From a virus: a DNA stretch of 64,000 bases. The stretch lies in IMG/VR virus record IMGVR_UViG_3300046096_000189, positions 62,001 through 126,000 of that record, one strand, 5' to 3'. The notes beneath the pieces were generated by a model that worked only from the letters and a program-made list of their open reading frames with translations, searched no databases and had not been told where the DNA came from. The position numbers were made by a program, and so were the translations under genes. Position 1 is the first letter of the stretch, and each line of letters begins with the position of its first letter. Below are positions 49,700 through 59,711 of this stretch, piece after piece.

Positions 49700-51082
49700 T
49701 TAAGCGTCTTTATACTGAGCCATAGATTGAGCGCAATAGCTCAAAGCCTCTTTACCGGCCTTAACGTTCCATGCAGGCGTTTGTGTATAAACACGAGTCA
49801 GGGTAGCGTTCAGTCCGTTGAACAAGTCACGAATGTCACCAGTAGCTTTTTTAGCATCGTAATGCTCTTTGGTAGCCGTGGCATCAGCATCACTCTTAAG
49901 TTGGTTGACAACATCGGCTCTGCTAATTGCTACGTCAACAGTTTTACTCAGTTGTGTGGAAAGTTTTTCAATATCGGCTTTCTTTTTACCAAAACTGATA
50001 GTCTCGTCCATCAACTTAATGACGCTATCACAAATATTGAAAATACCACTGCTGTCTAAAGTCTTGACAGTTTTCTCACCCTGAGATTCAACAGGTCGGG
50101 TAGCAAACTCAACAGTAAAAGACGCCACGTCAACATTATTGTTTTTGGTGGTAGATTTGATAAAGTTAAGTGTGGCACCACCCACGTAACCACCCACGGA
50201 AGACACTTCCACAAGTTTCTTATCGTTAGATGCTTTATTGTCTTTTGTGTAAGCGACAGTGTGTTCACCAGCTTTCATGATGCCGCCTACGTACGCTTCA
50301 GCAGCTTTAGACGCGTTCTCAACCTTGTCACCGGTCGCACTGCCTTGTGCTGTGATGGCGACTTCGAGAGTACTGATGTTTTTATACGCATCAGCGCTAC
50401 TATCGCTAACAGATTTCGTCAGCTTAAAATGATTTTCAAGAACTGTTGTCACGCTATTGTCTGCTATTTTACCACCTTGTGCAAAGGCAGCGAAAACAGA
50501 CTTTGAGGTAAAAGTGTCTTTTTCTTTACGCTTACTACCCATTTTGGAAGCTTTTTCCTTCATAGCTTCAGCAGCTTTTTTAACTTTCTCAGCATTCACG
50601 AAAAAGCGAGAGAAGAAGTCTTTGATTTTCGTCCAGGTATTCTTGACGAATTTCTTGATGGCTTCCCAGATACGCTTGATGGTGTCGGTGAAACCGTTTT
50701 CCAGAGCGACTTTGGTGGCAGCCAGACGGGTGTTGCTGGAACCGAAAGATTCGGTAGCAGGCATCAGACGATGTGCGTGTGGGATACCCAGGCGGTTGCA
50801 GATCGACTCAACGACCACTTGAGCCACTTGAGCGGTGGTCTCGTCCATACCTTGACCAGACTGAACAGTCTGAGCCACCACGTCCTGAACTTTTTCCAGG
50901 GTTTCAGCATCAGCAGCAGCAGCGACGGTGTCGTCAGCAGCTTGTGCGATTTCTTGTGCTTCGGTAGCCACTTCTTGAGCAGCGTCCGTTGCCTCAGCCA
51001 TGGCTTGTGCGACGCCTTCGTCGGTACCAACCACTTGAGACACTTCATCGTTTTCCATTGCGAAAACTAAACCTTTAGCCAT
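49700..51082 (-). CDS. Internal head (inner-body-like) protein, paralog 1
   Basis: A 460-residue paralog, starting at 51082 (MAKGLVFAMENDEVSQ), where GGAG lies 9 nt upstream; a longer frame to 51166 has no ribosome site. The N-terminal 128 residues are an Ala/acid-rich propeptide ending in VALE|N (126-129), preceded by other candidate sites (FAME|N at 7-11, PATE|S). The module NGFTDTIKRIWEAIKKFVKN (129-148) with WTKIKDFFSRF follows. The N-terminal third uses GC-rich codons as in the capsid gene. It is the most basic of the four (many Lys). Confidence 0.76.
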   Translation of the reverse strand: MAKGLVFAMENDEVSQVVGTDEGVAQAMAEATDAAQEVATEAQEIAQAADDTVAAAADAETLEKVQDVVAQTVQSGQGMDETTAQVAQVVVESICNRLGIPHAHRLMPATESFGSSNTRLAATKVALENGFTDTIKRIWEAIKKFVKNTWTKIKDFFSRFFVNAEKVKKAAEAMKEKASKMGSKRKEKDTFTSKSVFAAFAQGGKIADNSVTTVLENHFKLTKSVSDSSADAYKNISTLEVAITAQGSATGDKVENASKAAEAYVGGIMKAGEHTVAYTKDNKASNDKKLVEVSSVGGYVGGATLNFIKSTTKNNNVDVASFTVEFATRPVESQGEKTVKTLDSSGIFNICDSVIKLMDETISFGKKKADIEKLSTQLSKTVDVAISRADVVNQLKSDADATATKEHYDAKKATGDIRDLFNGLNATLTRVYTQTPAWNVKAGKEALSYCAQSMAQYKDA

Positions 51083-51187
51083 TTTGAGCACTCCAAAATT
51101 AAAATTTAACAAACGTTTGTCGGCTAACTTAACAAATAAAGCATAGATCTTTATCTGCTCTATCACCAGCCATGTAATAGATAAAAA

Positions 51188-52684
51188 TCACTGAAGGTGC
51201 GTCAGATTGTCTTGAGCGAACTTAATATTTGCTTTCAAAACTCTAACAGCAAAATCATGGATATCCATACTGCCCTTGATATAAACCTTTTCAGCGAAGA
51301 TGGTCTTAACGTAAATTAGCTCTATGAGACTTGTCTTTACGTCCAACTTATTAGAAGAGTGGAAGATTTGATTTAGATAAGCTTTGAAGCTATACCTTAA
51401 TTTCATCTTGCTGCTCATAAGCTGTTCAAACAACTTCTTATGTTCTATACAAGCCAGCATCAGTTTATTCAATTCTTCTAAGTAAGCTTTTAACTCACTC
51501 TTAGAAAGATAAGCTATGCTATTAACATGCTTATAACTGCTGGTGTCTGCAACCAAAGCTGCATAACTATGCTGGTATGCTTTTACATAAGCATCTTCAT
51601 CTGCTATACCGTTAACAGGCACCACGAGCATTAACTTGACATCGCCAGGTAGAATTGCATCGCTTATTAAGCTATGTGTGTTCTCTGGTATGTCTGTATA
51701 ACCCTCTAGGTTACCTGGCTTCACTATAGATCCAAGTTCATTCAGCTTCAATATATTAGAAGGTTTTGCATTTACAGTACCAAGATCTTGTTGTACAAAG
51801 TTCATGGTCTGTGTGAAATCATCTAAAGAAGACTTCACCAAAACACTCATTGTGTTGTTCATGAAAGAAGAAAAAGCTTTGTTGTTTGCTTTTAAATCTA
51901 CTGAACTTCCTATCTTAAGCTGATCTATGACTTTGGCTGAGGTGTAACTTCCTTCGGCTTTGTCTTTTTTAACGCTATCCAGGCTTTTATGCAAAGCCAC
52001 AAGTTGGTGTTGTAGATCTTCATAGCTATCAAACCTTCTGCTAATATAGTCTTTAAGATCACCCATGCTGTTAAACAGAAACTTTACCAAATGCACCGCA
52101 GTGAATAACACGGCTGACCCCACATTCTTAAGCACGACCAAGCCGTACTTAAGTCCTAACATACCGAACCATTTCATGAAGTCAAGCGTCTTACTGCCTA
52201 ACTCCTGATCGTCCATGTATTCTTTAGCGATCTGAGCTTTAGGTAAGACATAGGCTTCAGAAGCCACTTGAGCTTTCTGAGGCGTGCTAACAGGCTCTTC
52301 TGTGTCCTGAGCTTTGTCTTTATCTTTACCGTCTTCAGACTTATCCTTTTCACCATCCTGAGTTTTCTGAGTCTTCTCAGGTTCTTGAGCTTTCTGACTT
52401 TCGTCACCAGCGTCTTGGCCAGCTGGCTCCTGTGCAGACTGACCAGTCTGAGCAGAACCATCTTGACTACCAGCATCCTGAGCATTAGCGTCTTGTGATC
52501 CTGTATCCTGCGTTGGTTGTGCAGTCTGTCCTGCATCAGGCTCTTCAGCAGCCTGTTGAGCTTTAGAGGATTCTTCTATGTCGAAAGCCAGCAAATGAGA
52601 AGAACTGGTCTTGCGGGCCAGTTCTTCTTGTTTTTCTAGTTCGTCGACAGCAAGTTCCTCTATGACGTATTTGAATTGTGTCAT
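51188..52684 (-). CDS. Internal head protein candidate with Gln/Asp-rich linker
   Basis: A 498-residue protein. Residues about 40-140 are a low-complexity Gln/Asp/Ala/Lys region (TGSQDANAQDAGSQDGSAQT, then Lys/Glu/Asp-rich). A candidate protease site VASE|A (141-145) precedes a helical domain with hydrophobic segments (LGLKYGLVVLKNVGSAVLFT, about residues 173-192). The layout 'acidic part, E-site, hydrophobic helices' is like the four paralogs, but the sequence is different. It is in the same operon region and probably also inside the head (inference). Confidence 0.72.
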   Translation of the reverse strand: MTQFKYVIEELAVDELEKQEELARKTSSSHLLAFDIEESSKAQQAAEEPDAGQTAQPTQDTGSQDANAQDAGSQDGSAQTGQSAQEPAGQDAGDESQKAQEPEKTQKTQDGEKDKSEDGKDKDKAQDTEEPVSTPQKAQVASEAYVLPKAQIAKEYMDDQELGSKTLDFMKWFGMLGLKYGLVVLKNVGSAVLFTAVHLVKFLFNSMGDLKDYISRRFDSYEDLQHQLVALHKSLDSVKKDKAEGSYTSAKVIDQLKIGSSVDLKANNKAFSSFMNNTMSVLVKSSLDDFTQTMNFVQQDLGTVNAKPSNILKLNELGSIVKPGNLEGYTDIPENTHSLISDAILPGDVKLMLVVPVNGIADEDAYVKAYQHSYAALVADTSSYKHVNSIAYLSKSELKAYLEELNKLMLACIEHKKLFEQLMSSKMKLRYSFKAYLNQIFHSSNKLDVKTSLIELIYVKTIFAEKVYIKGSMDIHDFAVRVLKANIKFAQDNLTHLQ

Positions 52685-52696
52685 AGAGCCTCTTTC

Positions 52697-53341
52697 TTAA
52701 TAACCACGGATATTGTTAGACACATCCACGATATCATATCTGCTACCAAAGATAGTAAACAGAGACAACAACATATCAGCAAATCGTTCAGTATCCCCAG
52801 ACCAATGCTGCACCAACTCTAAAGTAGTGATGTTTTCAAGCACTGCTTGATTATGCGTAAAAGCGTTCTTATACTTACCAGCATAAGTATTCTTAAAGTA
52901 ATAATCAAAGTCAACCAACGTAGCTTTACTAGCCAAGTTGTTTTCAAGCATACGATGCCATTGAACAGCCTGTATTTTACGCGGCTGTTTGTAAATGGCA
53001 AACTCAATAGTCTCAGTTAAGAAAACTGTGTGTAGTTGAGATATGTTTCCCGATTTATACTGAATATTAATCCAGTCGTAGAAATACATCTTTGGGAATT
53101 GTCCAAAAGCAAATTTTAAAACACTCTCGATAAACTCAGTAGAATTTAACAGCTGTTTATTCTTAGATGCTCTTTTGTAAAAGTTAGTAATCTCTTCACT
53201 GTAAAAGAAATCATTTCTGTTTTTCAAATGATCTTTATTAAGAGTGAAGTCAACAAAGGGGTCTTTTTCCATTTGGGTTTTGGTCAGACCTTTTTCCCGC
53301 ATGGCTATAAACCCTGATTGAAGTATGGCGTATCGTTCCAT
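52697..53341 (-). CDS. Virion-region protein, 214 residues
   Basis: A helical, aromatic-rich protein (FAFGQFPKMYFYDWINIQYK, DTERFADMLLSLFTIFGSRY). No known motif. It lies 12 nt upstream of the 498-residue gene and 9 nt downstream of the 303-residue gene, in one operon. Likely a virion or assembly protein (inference); family not recognised. Confidence 0.72.
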   Translation of the reverse strand: MERYAILQSGFIAMREKGLTKTQMEKDPFVDFTLNKDHLKNRNDFFYSEEITNFYKRASKNKQLLNSTEFIESVLKFAFGQFPKMYFYDWINIQYKSGNISQLHTVFLTETIEFAIYKQPRKIQAVQWHRMLENNLASKATLVDFDYYFKNTYAGKYKNAFTHNQAVLENITTLELVQHWSGDTERFADMLLSLFTIFGSRYDIVDVSNNIRGY

Positions 53342-53350
53342 TTATATACC

Positions 53351-54262
53351 TCAATCTTCGTTAAGATCTTCTTCCACACGCTTCAGTTCGCGTTCGATCT
53401 TGTCGATACGACTCTGAAGATATGTGATTTCCTGTTCCAGTTTAGGGTCGCTTTTGTTCTCAGCTTTTAATTTTAGATGCAGAAGACGAAGTTCAAGGAC
53501 TTTCTTTTTGTCCTTGTTAGCCTTATAACGACCGGCTTGCCATTCAGAGATAGCCAAACGAACATGATAGATAGGGTTGTAATAGAACCCGGACATCATA
53601 TACCCTGTGCTAAAAGGATCTAAAGTAGATTCCTTGTAGACGCCAGACACAGACATCTGAGTCTTTTCATTTACAACCACCTCAGGAATCTCTTTGATGA
53701 CTTTTCTGAACTCATTAGGTTGAACAGCATACTCACCCAGAACCTTAGCAAAGCGACTCATGTTGTTTTCGACGTGTTTGATCTTAACAACAGAGAGATC
53801 AAAAGCATCGCTGTCTTCAGAAACCACAGCAGTTTCCTGAACATAAGCATAGTTCAACAGATCGAGCATGTAGCCAGATAAGAAAGAAATGCTTTCAGCA
53901 GCTCTGACCATCAAGACTTTACGAGCCGTCATGCCATCACGTATAACGTCTTGTTCCATCTCAGCTTCTATAAGAGTAGCCAGATACTTGGTGTTTTCCA
54001 CCAGGTTAGGCAAACGTCTATAGATATCAGCGATAACACTGCTTTGCTTAATAGACTTGTCGTTGATATTTCTATAGAACTCATCAGAGATATCTTTGAC
54101 TTCAGAAGATTTGACTCTGTTCATCTTAAAGAACTCTGTAGCTACAGAGTAATTAGGAACCACAGAGTTCTCGATCTCAGCCAGAGTCACACGCAGATCT
54201 TCTATGATCCTATTCTTTTCTAAGCTGGGTAGAAGACGTTTTGCAAAATCGTACAGTTTCAT
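53351..54262 (-). CDS. Virion-region protein with C-terminal coiled coil, 303 residues
   Basis: A helical protein. Residues 1-240 contain many Glu/Val/Lys helices (KVLMVRAAESISFLSGYMLD). Residues about 245-303 form a charged coiled coil (KKVLELRLLHLKLKAENKSD, LQSRIDKIERELKRVEEDLN). No catalytic motif. It is downstream of the 382-residue gene by 19 nt. Virion location is inferred from the operon. Confidence 0.72.
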   Translation of the reverse strand: MKLYDFAKRLLPSLEKNRIIEDLRVTLAEIENSVVPNYSVATEFFKMNRVKSSEVKDISDEFYRNINDKSIKQSSVIADIYRRLPNLVENTKYLATLIEAEMEQDVIRDGMTARKVLMVRAAESISFLSGYMLDLLNYAYVQETAVVSEDSDAFDLSVVKIKHVENNMSRFAKVLGEYAVQPNEFRKVIKEIPEVVVNEKTQMSVSGVYKESTLDPFSTGYMMSGFYYNPIYHVRLAISEWQAGRYKANKDKKKVLELRLLHLKLKAENKSDPKLEQEITYLQSRIDKIERELKRVEEDLNED

Positions 54263-54281
54263 TTTTTAACTTTCTTTTGAT

Positions 54282-55430
54282 TTAGAACACAGGAGCATGA
54301 CCGGTGTTCAACGACTTCAGGATATCCATGATGTCAGGACCTTTGTCTTTACCGACAGACTTCAGTTCTTTATAAGACAGATCAGTATAGGACTGGATAC
54401 CGCGTGTGTAGAAAGTCACACGCTGCCATTCACGGTCGATCACCACGATAACCATGGCGTAGGTGTTCTCAAATGCTTGTTCGCGGGTCTTGAAGTTAGT
54501 CAGGCGACCGCCTAACTTACCTTCTAGTTCACGAGCGATTTCTTCAGTCACCACAAACAGATTAGAAGCAGAAACCAAAGAAGGGTTCTTGGTCAGAAGA
54601 CCGTACTTCTTAGAGTTATTCACACGACGCATGATTTCAAGCATGGTGCCTGTCTCATCACCGATCATAGCGCGTTTGTTCTCATCTATCAAATCTTGAC
54701 AGAAAATCAAATCACGAATGAAAGAGATGCGGCCGGATCTCCAAGCATGGAAACGTTCTACGATAGAAGTATCGTCCTTATGCACAGCCAGCAAATGTCC
54801 AATCGTGCTATTAGGTACAGCAGAAACCATCAATCTGAAGTTAACAGGGATTGTAACCTGACTAGCACAATCATCTTTAACACCTTCAACAGACTTGTTA
54901 TAGGTGATGCTGATGTTAACCAGCTTGCCCACAGACAAGTTAGAGATATCCATGATGACTTCACTGGGGTCTTTACCTTTAGGGCCAGAAGGACCTTTAC
55001 CACCGTCTTTGTCACCTGGGGCTTCTAAAGCCAATCGAGTAGAGGTAGGCAAGCTATATTTATAAGACTCTAGAGAAAGAGTAGATAAAGACTCACGAGA
55101 GACTTTCTCTTCTAACAGAAAACCTGTCTCATCCCGATCTGGGTTGAGCTTATCCAGAATTCTAACTACTTCTACATCGTTCACTGTGGTCAACATGTGT
55201 ACAGCTTGCAGGTAGTAACCAGCAAACATATTCAACAAAACATTGTTGACATCAGACATGCATTCAATATTAAGGCAGTCTTTAGATACTATAGTCAATG
55301 GCTCCACTCTGGTCAGCCGGGTTGCATCTGAAAGCGATTTTGTCGTGTAGTAATTTGTGAAGCTGTCTTTGACTGTATTGATCGCTTTAGCGATCGAGGT
55401 CAAAGCCGTATTGATAAGACCTAGTTCCAT
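54282..55430 (-). CDS. Head/inner-body-region protein with protease-type sites, 382 residues
   Basis: A protein starting MELGLINTALTSIAKAINTV. Candidate prohead-protease sites are LSLE|S (119-122) and LALE|A (133-137), followed by the Gly/Lys/Asp-rich linker PGDKDGGKGPSGPKGKD (137-153). The second half is alpha/beta (ETGTMLEIMRRVNNSKKYGL). The site pattern suggests processing in the maturing head, as for the capsid protein and paralogs 1-4. From memory the phiKZ counterpart is near gp89. Divergent from the plus-strand gene at 55461, with 30 nt between the starts. Confidence 0.72.
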   Translation of the reverse strand: MELGLINTALTSIAKAINTVKDSFTNYYTTKSLSDATRLTRVEPLTIVSKDCLNIECMSDVNNVLLNMFAGYYLQAVHMLTTVNDVEVVRILDKLNPDRDETGFLLEEKVSRESLSTLSLESYKYSLPTSTRLALEAPGDKDGGKGPSGPKGKDPSEVIMDISNLSVGKLVNISITYNKSVEGVKDDCASQVTIPVNFRLMVSAVPNSTIGHLLAVHKDDTSIVERFHAWRSGRISFIRDLIFCQDLIDENKRAMIGDETGTMLEIMRRVNNSKKYGLLTKNPSLVSASNLFVVTEEIARELEGKLGGRLTNFKTREQAFENTYAMVIVVIDREWQRVTFYTRGIQSYTDLSYKELKSVGKDKGPDIMDILKSLNTGHAPVF

Positions 55431-55460
55431 GTTGACTCCGATTTCAGAAAGAATGAAAAA

Positions 55461-56720
55461 ATGGCAAAAACGATTGTTCCGTATACGTTAGATGATTACT
55501 TTGCATCTACGCCTATAGGATCTGTGGATAGGGCGTCTGGTAATAACCTTTTCGGTATCAATCATCAGCAAACACCTGGTGCGGTACCTGCTAATAAAGA
55601 TACTTTTGGTCTGACTTTTTTCACCAGACCTCAGTTGAATCTTCAAGCTGATAACTTAAGAAATGAAAGAAGATTCTATTCTTTATTGACTAATCAACCT
55701 TTGAGCATACAACGGTATATACGCTGTATGTTGGATCCCAGAGCGCAATTAGGTCATCAACCCAAGTCTTCAAATAACGTTGAAGCTTTATATCCGCCTA
55801 TACCATGTCCTTTGGTGGATTCTTCACAGGCGTTTATACCTGTGCTTACAAACAATTTACTCACATTATCAGGCTGGCCTGATGTGGTAGCTCCTGTCTT
55901 TGAATCTGAAAGTGGGATGTATAAAGAATCTTACGCTCAGGTTGATGGGCTGTCAAGGAATTACGAGTCATTCGATTTGGACGCTTCCTTTAGAAATACC
56001 AGAGGAGATCCTATCCTCTATATGTTCTACATATGGTTACAGTACATGAGTGATGTCTTTGAAGGTAAACTTGTACCTTACATGGACTATCTGGTAGAAA
56101 ACGTTATTGACTACAACACTAGGATCTACAGATTGGTTTTAGATGTCAATAAACAGAAGGTCAAAAAGATAGCCGCCACAGGCGCTTCGTTTCCTGTCTC
56201 TGTACCCACAGGCAGTTTCTTTGACTTTAACTCTGAGACACCTTACTCTGACCAGAATAAGGATATCACGATTCGATTCAGATGTATGGGTGCTGACTAT
56301 TTAGACGATATACTAATCAAAGAGTTTAACGACACAGTCAAGATCTTCAATCCTTCTATGTTTAATAGATACAGAGATCAAGAGATGGTAAGAGTCAGTC
56401 AGAAGACTTTACCTTTGTTTAACAACAGAGGTTACCCAAGGATAGATGAAACCACCTATGACCTAGAGTGGTGGGTCAGTAAAGATATGTATGCTTCTGT
56501 GATAACTGGCACACATCCAGATCTTCTGTCCTTCTATCCTTCAGCATCTGTAGGTAGTGATACTGAAAGAAATGCTGATATAGATGTGCCTATGGATACA
56601 GCTGATCAGACTTATCAGGACATAGAGAAAGCTGCTGGGACAAATAGTCCAGCTATACAAGCTGCTAAAGATGCAGCTACTCAAGCAGCTAAAGATGAAT
56701 ATGACAACACAGGCGAATAA
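55461..56720 (+). CDS. Virion structural protein, 419 residues
   Basis: A protein with the start MAKTIVPYTLDDYFASTPIG and a Pro/Tyr/Arg-rich body (PQLNLQADNLRNERRFYSLL). The end (about 385-419) is helical and acidic/Ala-rich (SPAIQAAKDAATQAAKDEYD). No enzyme motif. It is 9 nt upstream of the baseplate wedge gene, so it is probably a baseplate or tail component. AGAAAGAAT before the ATG is a weak ribosome site. Confidence 0.75.
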   Translation: MAKTIVPYTLDDYFASTPIGSVDRASGNNLFGINHQQTPGAVPANKDTFGLTFFTRPQLNLQADNLRNERRFYSLLTNQPLSIQRYIRCMLDPRAQLGHQPKSSNNVEALYPPIPCPLVDSSQAFIPVLTNNLLTLSGWPDVVAPVFESESGMYKESYAQVDGLSRNYESFDLDASFRNTRGDPILYMFYIWLQYMSDVFEGKLVPYMDYLVENVIDYNTRIYRLVLDVNKQKVKKIAATGASFPVSVPTGSFFDFNSETPYSDQNKDITIRFRCMGADYLDDILIKEFNDTVKIFNPSMFNRYRDQEMVRVSQKTLPLFNNRGYPRIDETTYDLEWWVSKDMYASVITGTHPDLLSFYPSASVGSDTERNADIDVPMDTADQTYQDIEKAAGTNSPAIQAAKDAATQAAKDEYDNTGE

Positions 56721-56729
56721 GGAATAAAC

Positions 56730-59654
56730 ATGCCAACTTTAACAGATCTGCAAGCAGGTGTGGAAAGATACAAATTCAGTCCTGTGGATATACAGAGAAC
56801 TGTACTTGAACATCTTGACGCAGTCACAGACGGTAAAATCAATCTGGTAGATGCCACCTCACCTTTTATGTTTCTTCTGGATGCAAGCTGTGTTAATACA
56901 GCTACAGCCATACAAGAATATGAAATTAACCTCAGAAGACAATATCCTAGTTTAGCACAAACTGAATTAGATCTCTATAGCCATATGGCTGATGTAGACT
57001 ATTTAGATAGATTCGCCAAACCATCTTCTGTGACCTATACATTAGCTATCTCTGTAGCCGACATCAAATCTAAATTGGTCAGAAATGATGCTGAAGAGTG
57101 CTACCAGGCTACTATACCTAGGGATACCTATTTCACAGTAGATGAATATACCTTTACTTTGGAATACCCTATAGACATCAGAAGGTTCTCTAACGGAGCC
57201 TATCAGTTTAGTTATAACGGAGAATTAGAATCTCCTTTGGGTCCTCTGACCAACAACATCATAGACTACGTGGTCAGAAGAGACGCAGACGGTAATGATT
57301 GGGTGTTTCTGACTGTTCCTTTGAAACAGTTCAAGATAGAAACGCACTATCAGACTGTGCTCAGATCCACACCTTACGAAGAAAATATTGTATTTAACGA
57401 TCAGTATTATTACTGCCGTGTGTTCTACAAGAATGAAAACACCCCAACGTGGGTGGAGATGAAGACCACTCACAGCGACCAGATCTTTGACCCTTACCAT
57501 CCAACAGCTTTACTGAGTGTTATAAACAACCAGGTTACTGTATCTGTACCTATGGTCTATATCACCACAGAACAAGTCTATGGTAATGTTCGTGTGGATG
57601 TTTATACAACCAAAGGACCTATAGCAGTTAACATGTCGAACTATAAGGTGAACTTCTTTGGTTATAAGCTTAAGGCTATAAACGAAGAAAGAGACCTGAA
57701 TATATATACAGCGGCTATGACTGAAATAGGTCTGTTGTCGTTTAGTGATCAGATCACTTATGGCGGTAGTGACCAAATTGAATTCTTAGAGCTTAGAGAT
57801 CGTGTCATACAGAACTCTATCGGTGACAGACAGCTACCTGTCACTAATGCACAAGCTACCAGCTATATAGAGAACAGAGGTTTTGAATTAGTGAAGAACG
57901 TGGATGTGGTTACTAACCGTGTCTTCTTAGCTATTAAGAAACTACCTATACCTAATAACCTTAAGTTGCTGACATCTGCTAACATCGGTATGTCCACAAC
58001 CAACATGGATTTAGGCTATATCAGAACTCTTGAAACAGCCACAGATAACTTCAACAGAATCACAGTACATAGCAACAACCTGTTCATCAACGAAAACGGT
58101 GTGGTGCGTATCGTGACTGCTTCTGAGTTGATTAGTTTAAGAGGTATGTCTAAAACAGCTTTGGCTGTGGAAGTCAATAGTAAACAGTATATCTATAACC
58201 CTTTCTACTACGTGCTTGATAGTTCTGAATCTGAGTTTGATTCAAGAGCCTATCATCTAGATCAACCTTTTGCCAAGAACTTAAGTTTCATTTACCAGAA
58301 TGAAACCATGATGTTGCCTGTCAATACCAAGACTTTCAGTTTGACAAAGACATCTGTGGGTTATAATCTTATTATCAGTACCAAGTCTGGTAATCAATAC
58401 AAAGCCGTGGCTGATAACGACATAACCGTGGTGCTAGGTTATGTACCTGTCAATGAAACCAATGCAGCTTTTATTAAAGGTATCTATCAAGGTAGAAGCG
58501 ACGCAGCTTCTGGTAATGAGCGTATCTTTAAATTTGAGATCAAGACCAACCACGATATAGATACAGATGACTATATCACTTTGACATCAGGTAAGATGTT
58601 CTCTACTTCAGAGATCAAAACCAAATGTCTGTTGAGTAAGTCGTTTAAAATCTACCACATGTCGTCTTCCATTACCGTAGGGTTTAAACCCAGCGAAGCG
58701 GATGGTGATGCTCCTATATTCCTAACAGGACCAGGCTTTAAGGTTATCACACACGAAACCTTAGATCTTACCTTTGGTTATGCTTTAAAGAACCTCTGGT
58801 CCAGATCAAGGACTCTACCAGGCGGTACTGTATATAAAAAGCACTCTGCAGACATACCTCTTTTATACACAGAAGATGTTTACAGAACAGATCCTATCAC
58901 AGGTTCTATCTTTAGTATAAATGCATCTGGTAATGTGGTTTACGATAAACTTCATACAGCTGGAGATATAGTAAGAGATAACTCTGGTGCTGTGATATAT
59001 AAATACAAAGCTGGCGATACAGTCATAGATGCTGATGGTAACCCTGTACCTGATGAGATAGCTTCTATGGATAAAGAGTTAGACATCCTCTTTGTGGATG
59101 GTCGATACTACTTTACGACAGATGCTAACTTTATAGCATACAGAGCTGAGATAGCTGAAACTATCAGAACCTGGATCACTGAAGATCTTAAAGAAAGTCA
59201 AAAGAAACTGTTAGAGCAGACTAAGTTGTTCTTCTATCCTAAGACTACCTTAGGTAAAGTAAGAGTCTATCCAGACAGTTACACAGAAGACATCGTAGAC
59301 GCTGAACAGTCTTTGACTATAGATCTCTATGTAAATAACAAAGTCTATCACGACAATGATATTAGAAACAGATTGACGTCTGGTATCGTTAAGCTGGTAG
59401 ATGAGTGGATAGATGATCCTGTTGTTAATATAACTGAGCTGCATAAACAGATCACGGTATTCTCAAGCGCCTCTGTGGTGAGTGTGAGTATCAAAGGTTT
59501 GGCTGGTGATAAGAACTATCAGATATTGACTCTGGCGCAGAACGAAAGTCGTTTATGTGTTAAGAAGAAACTGTTTGTTCAACCAGATGGTACGACTATT
59601 ATTAAAGAAGACATCACAGTCAACTTCACTAACGTAGAAAAACTGGCAGTTTAA
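56730..59654 (+). CDS. Baseplate wedge protein, gp6/J-like
   Basis: A 974-residue protein. The N-terminal ~120 residues (LTDLQAGVERYKFSPVDIQR, SPFMFLLDASCVNTATAIQE, LYSHMADVDYLDRFAKPSSV) follow the start of T4 gp6-like baseplate wedge proteins of large myophages. The rest is beta-rich, with several domains, and the final 120 residues (TELHKQITVFSSASVVSVSI) resemble the C-terminal J-domain. Wedge proteins form the contractile-tail baseplate ring. Together with the gene before it, this is a plus-strand structural pair amid minus-strand genes. A bidirectional terminator follows. Confidence 0.8.
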   Translation: MPTLTDLQAGVERYKFSPVDIQRTVLEHLDAVTDGKINLVDATSPFMFLLDASCVNTATAIQEYEINLRRQYPSLAQTELDLYSHMADVDYLDRFAKPSSVTYTLAISVADIKSKLVRNDAEECYQATIPRDTYFTVDEYTFTLEYPIDIRRFSNGAYQFSYNGELESPLGPLTNNIIDYVVRRDADGNDWVFLTVPLKQFKIETHYQTVLRSTPYEENIVFNDQYYYCRVFYKNENTPTWVEMKTTHSDQIFDPYHPTALLSVINNQVTVSVPMVYITTEQVYGNVRVDVYTTKGPIAVNMSNYKVNFFGYKLKAINEERDLNIYTAAMTEIGLLSFSDQITYGGSDQIEFLELRDRVIQNSIGDRQLPVTNAQATSYIENRGFELVKNVDVVTNRVFLAIKKLPIPNNLKLLTSANIGMSTTNMDLGYIRTLETATDNFNRITVHSNNLFINENGVVRIVTASELISLRGMSKTALAVEVNSKQYIYNPFYYVLDSSESEFDSRAYHLDQPFAKNLSFIYQNETMMLPVNTKTFSLTKTSVGYNLIISTKSGNQYKAVADNDITVVLGYVPVNETNAAFIKGIYQGRSDAASGNERIFKFEIKTNHDIDTDDYITLTSGKMFSTSEIKTKCLLSKSFKIYHMSSSITVGFKPSEADGDAPIFLTGPGFKVITHETLDLTFGYALKNLWSRSRTLPGGTVYKKHSADIPLLYTEDVYRTDPITGSIFSINASGNVVYDKLHTAGDIVRDNSGAVIYKYKAGDTVIDADGNPVPDEIASMDKELDILFVDGRYYFTTDANFIAYRAEIAETIRTWITEDLKESQKKLLEQTKLFFYPKTTLGKVRVYPDSYTEDIVDAEQSLTIDLYVNNKVYHDNDIRNRLTSGIVKLVDEWIDDPVVNITELHKQITVFSSASVVSVSIKGLAGDKNYQILTLAQNESRLCVKKKLFVQPDGTTIIKEDITVNFTNVEKLAV

Positions 59655-59664
59655 AAATTAAAAA

Positions 59665-59705
59665 TATCTATACACCCGGCCTATATGGCTCGGGTGTATA
59701 GATAA
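59665..59705. terminator. Bidirectional terminator between wedge gene and 368-residue gene
   Basis: The stem TATCTATACACCCGGCC / GGCTCGGGTGTATAGATA is flanked by A and T runs and lies between converging genes. Its ACACCCGGCC / GGCTCGGGTGT core is shared with 44424-44465. Confidence 0.88.
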
Positions 59706-59711
59706 ATCTTT

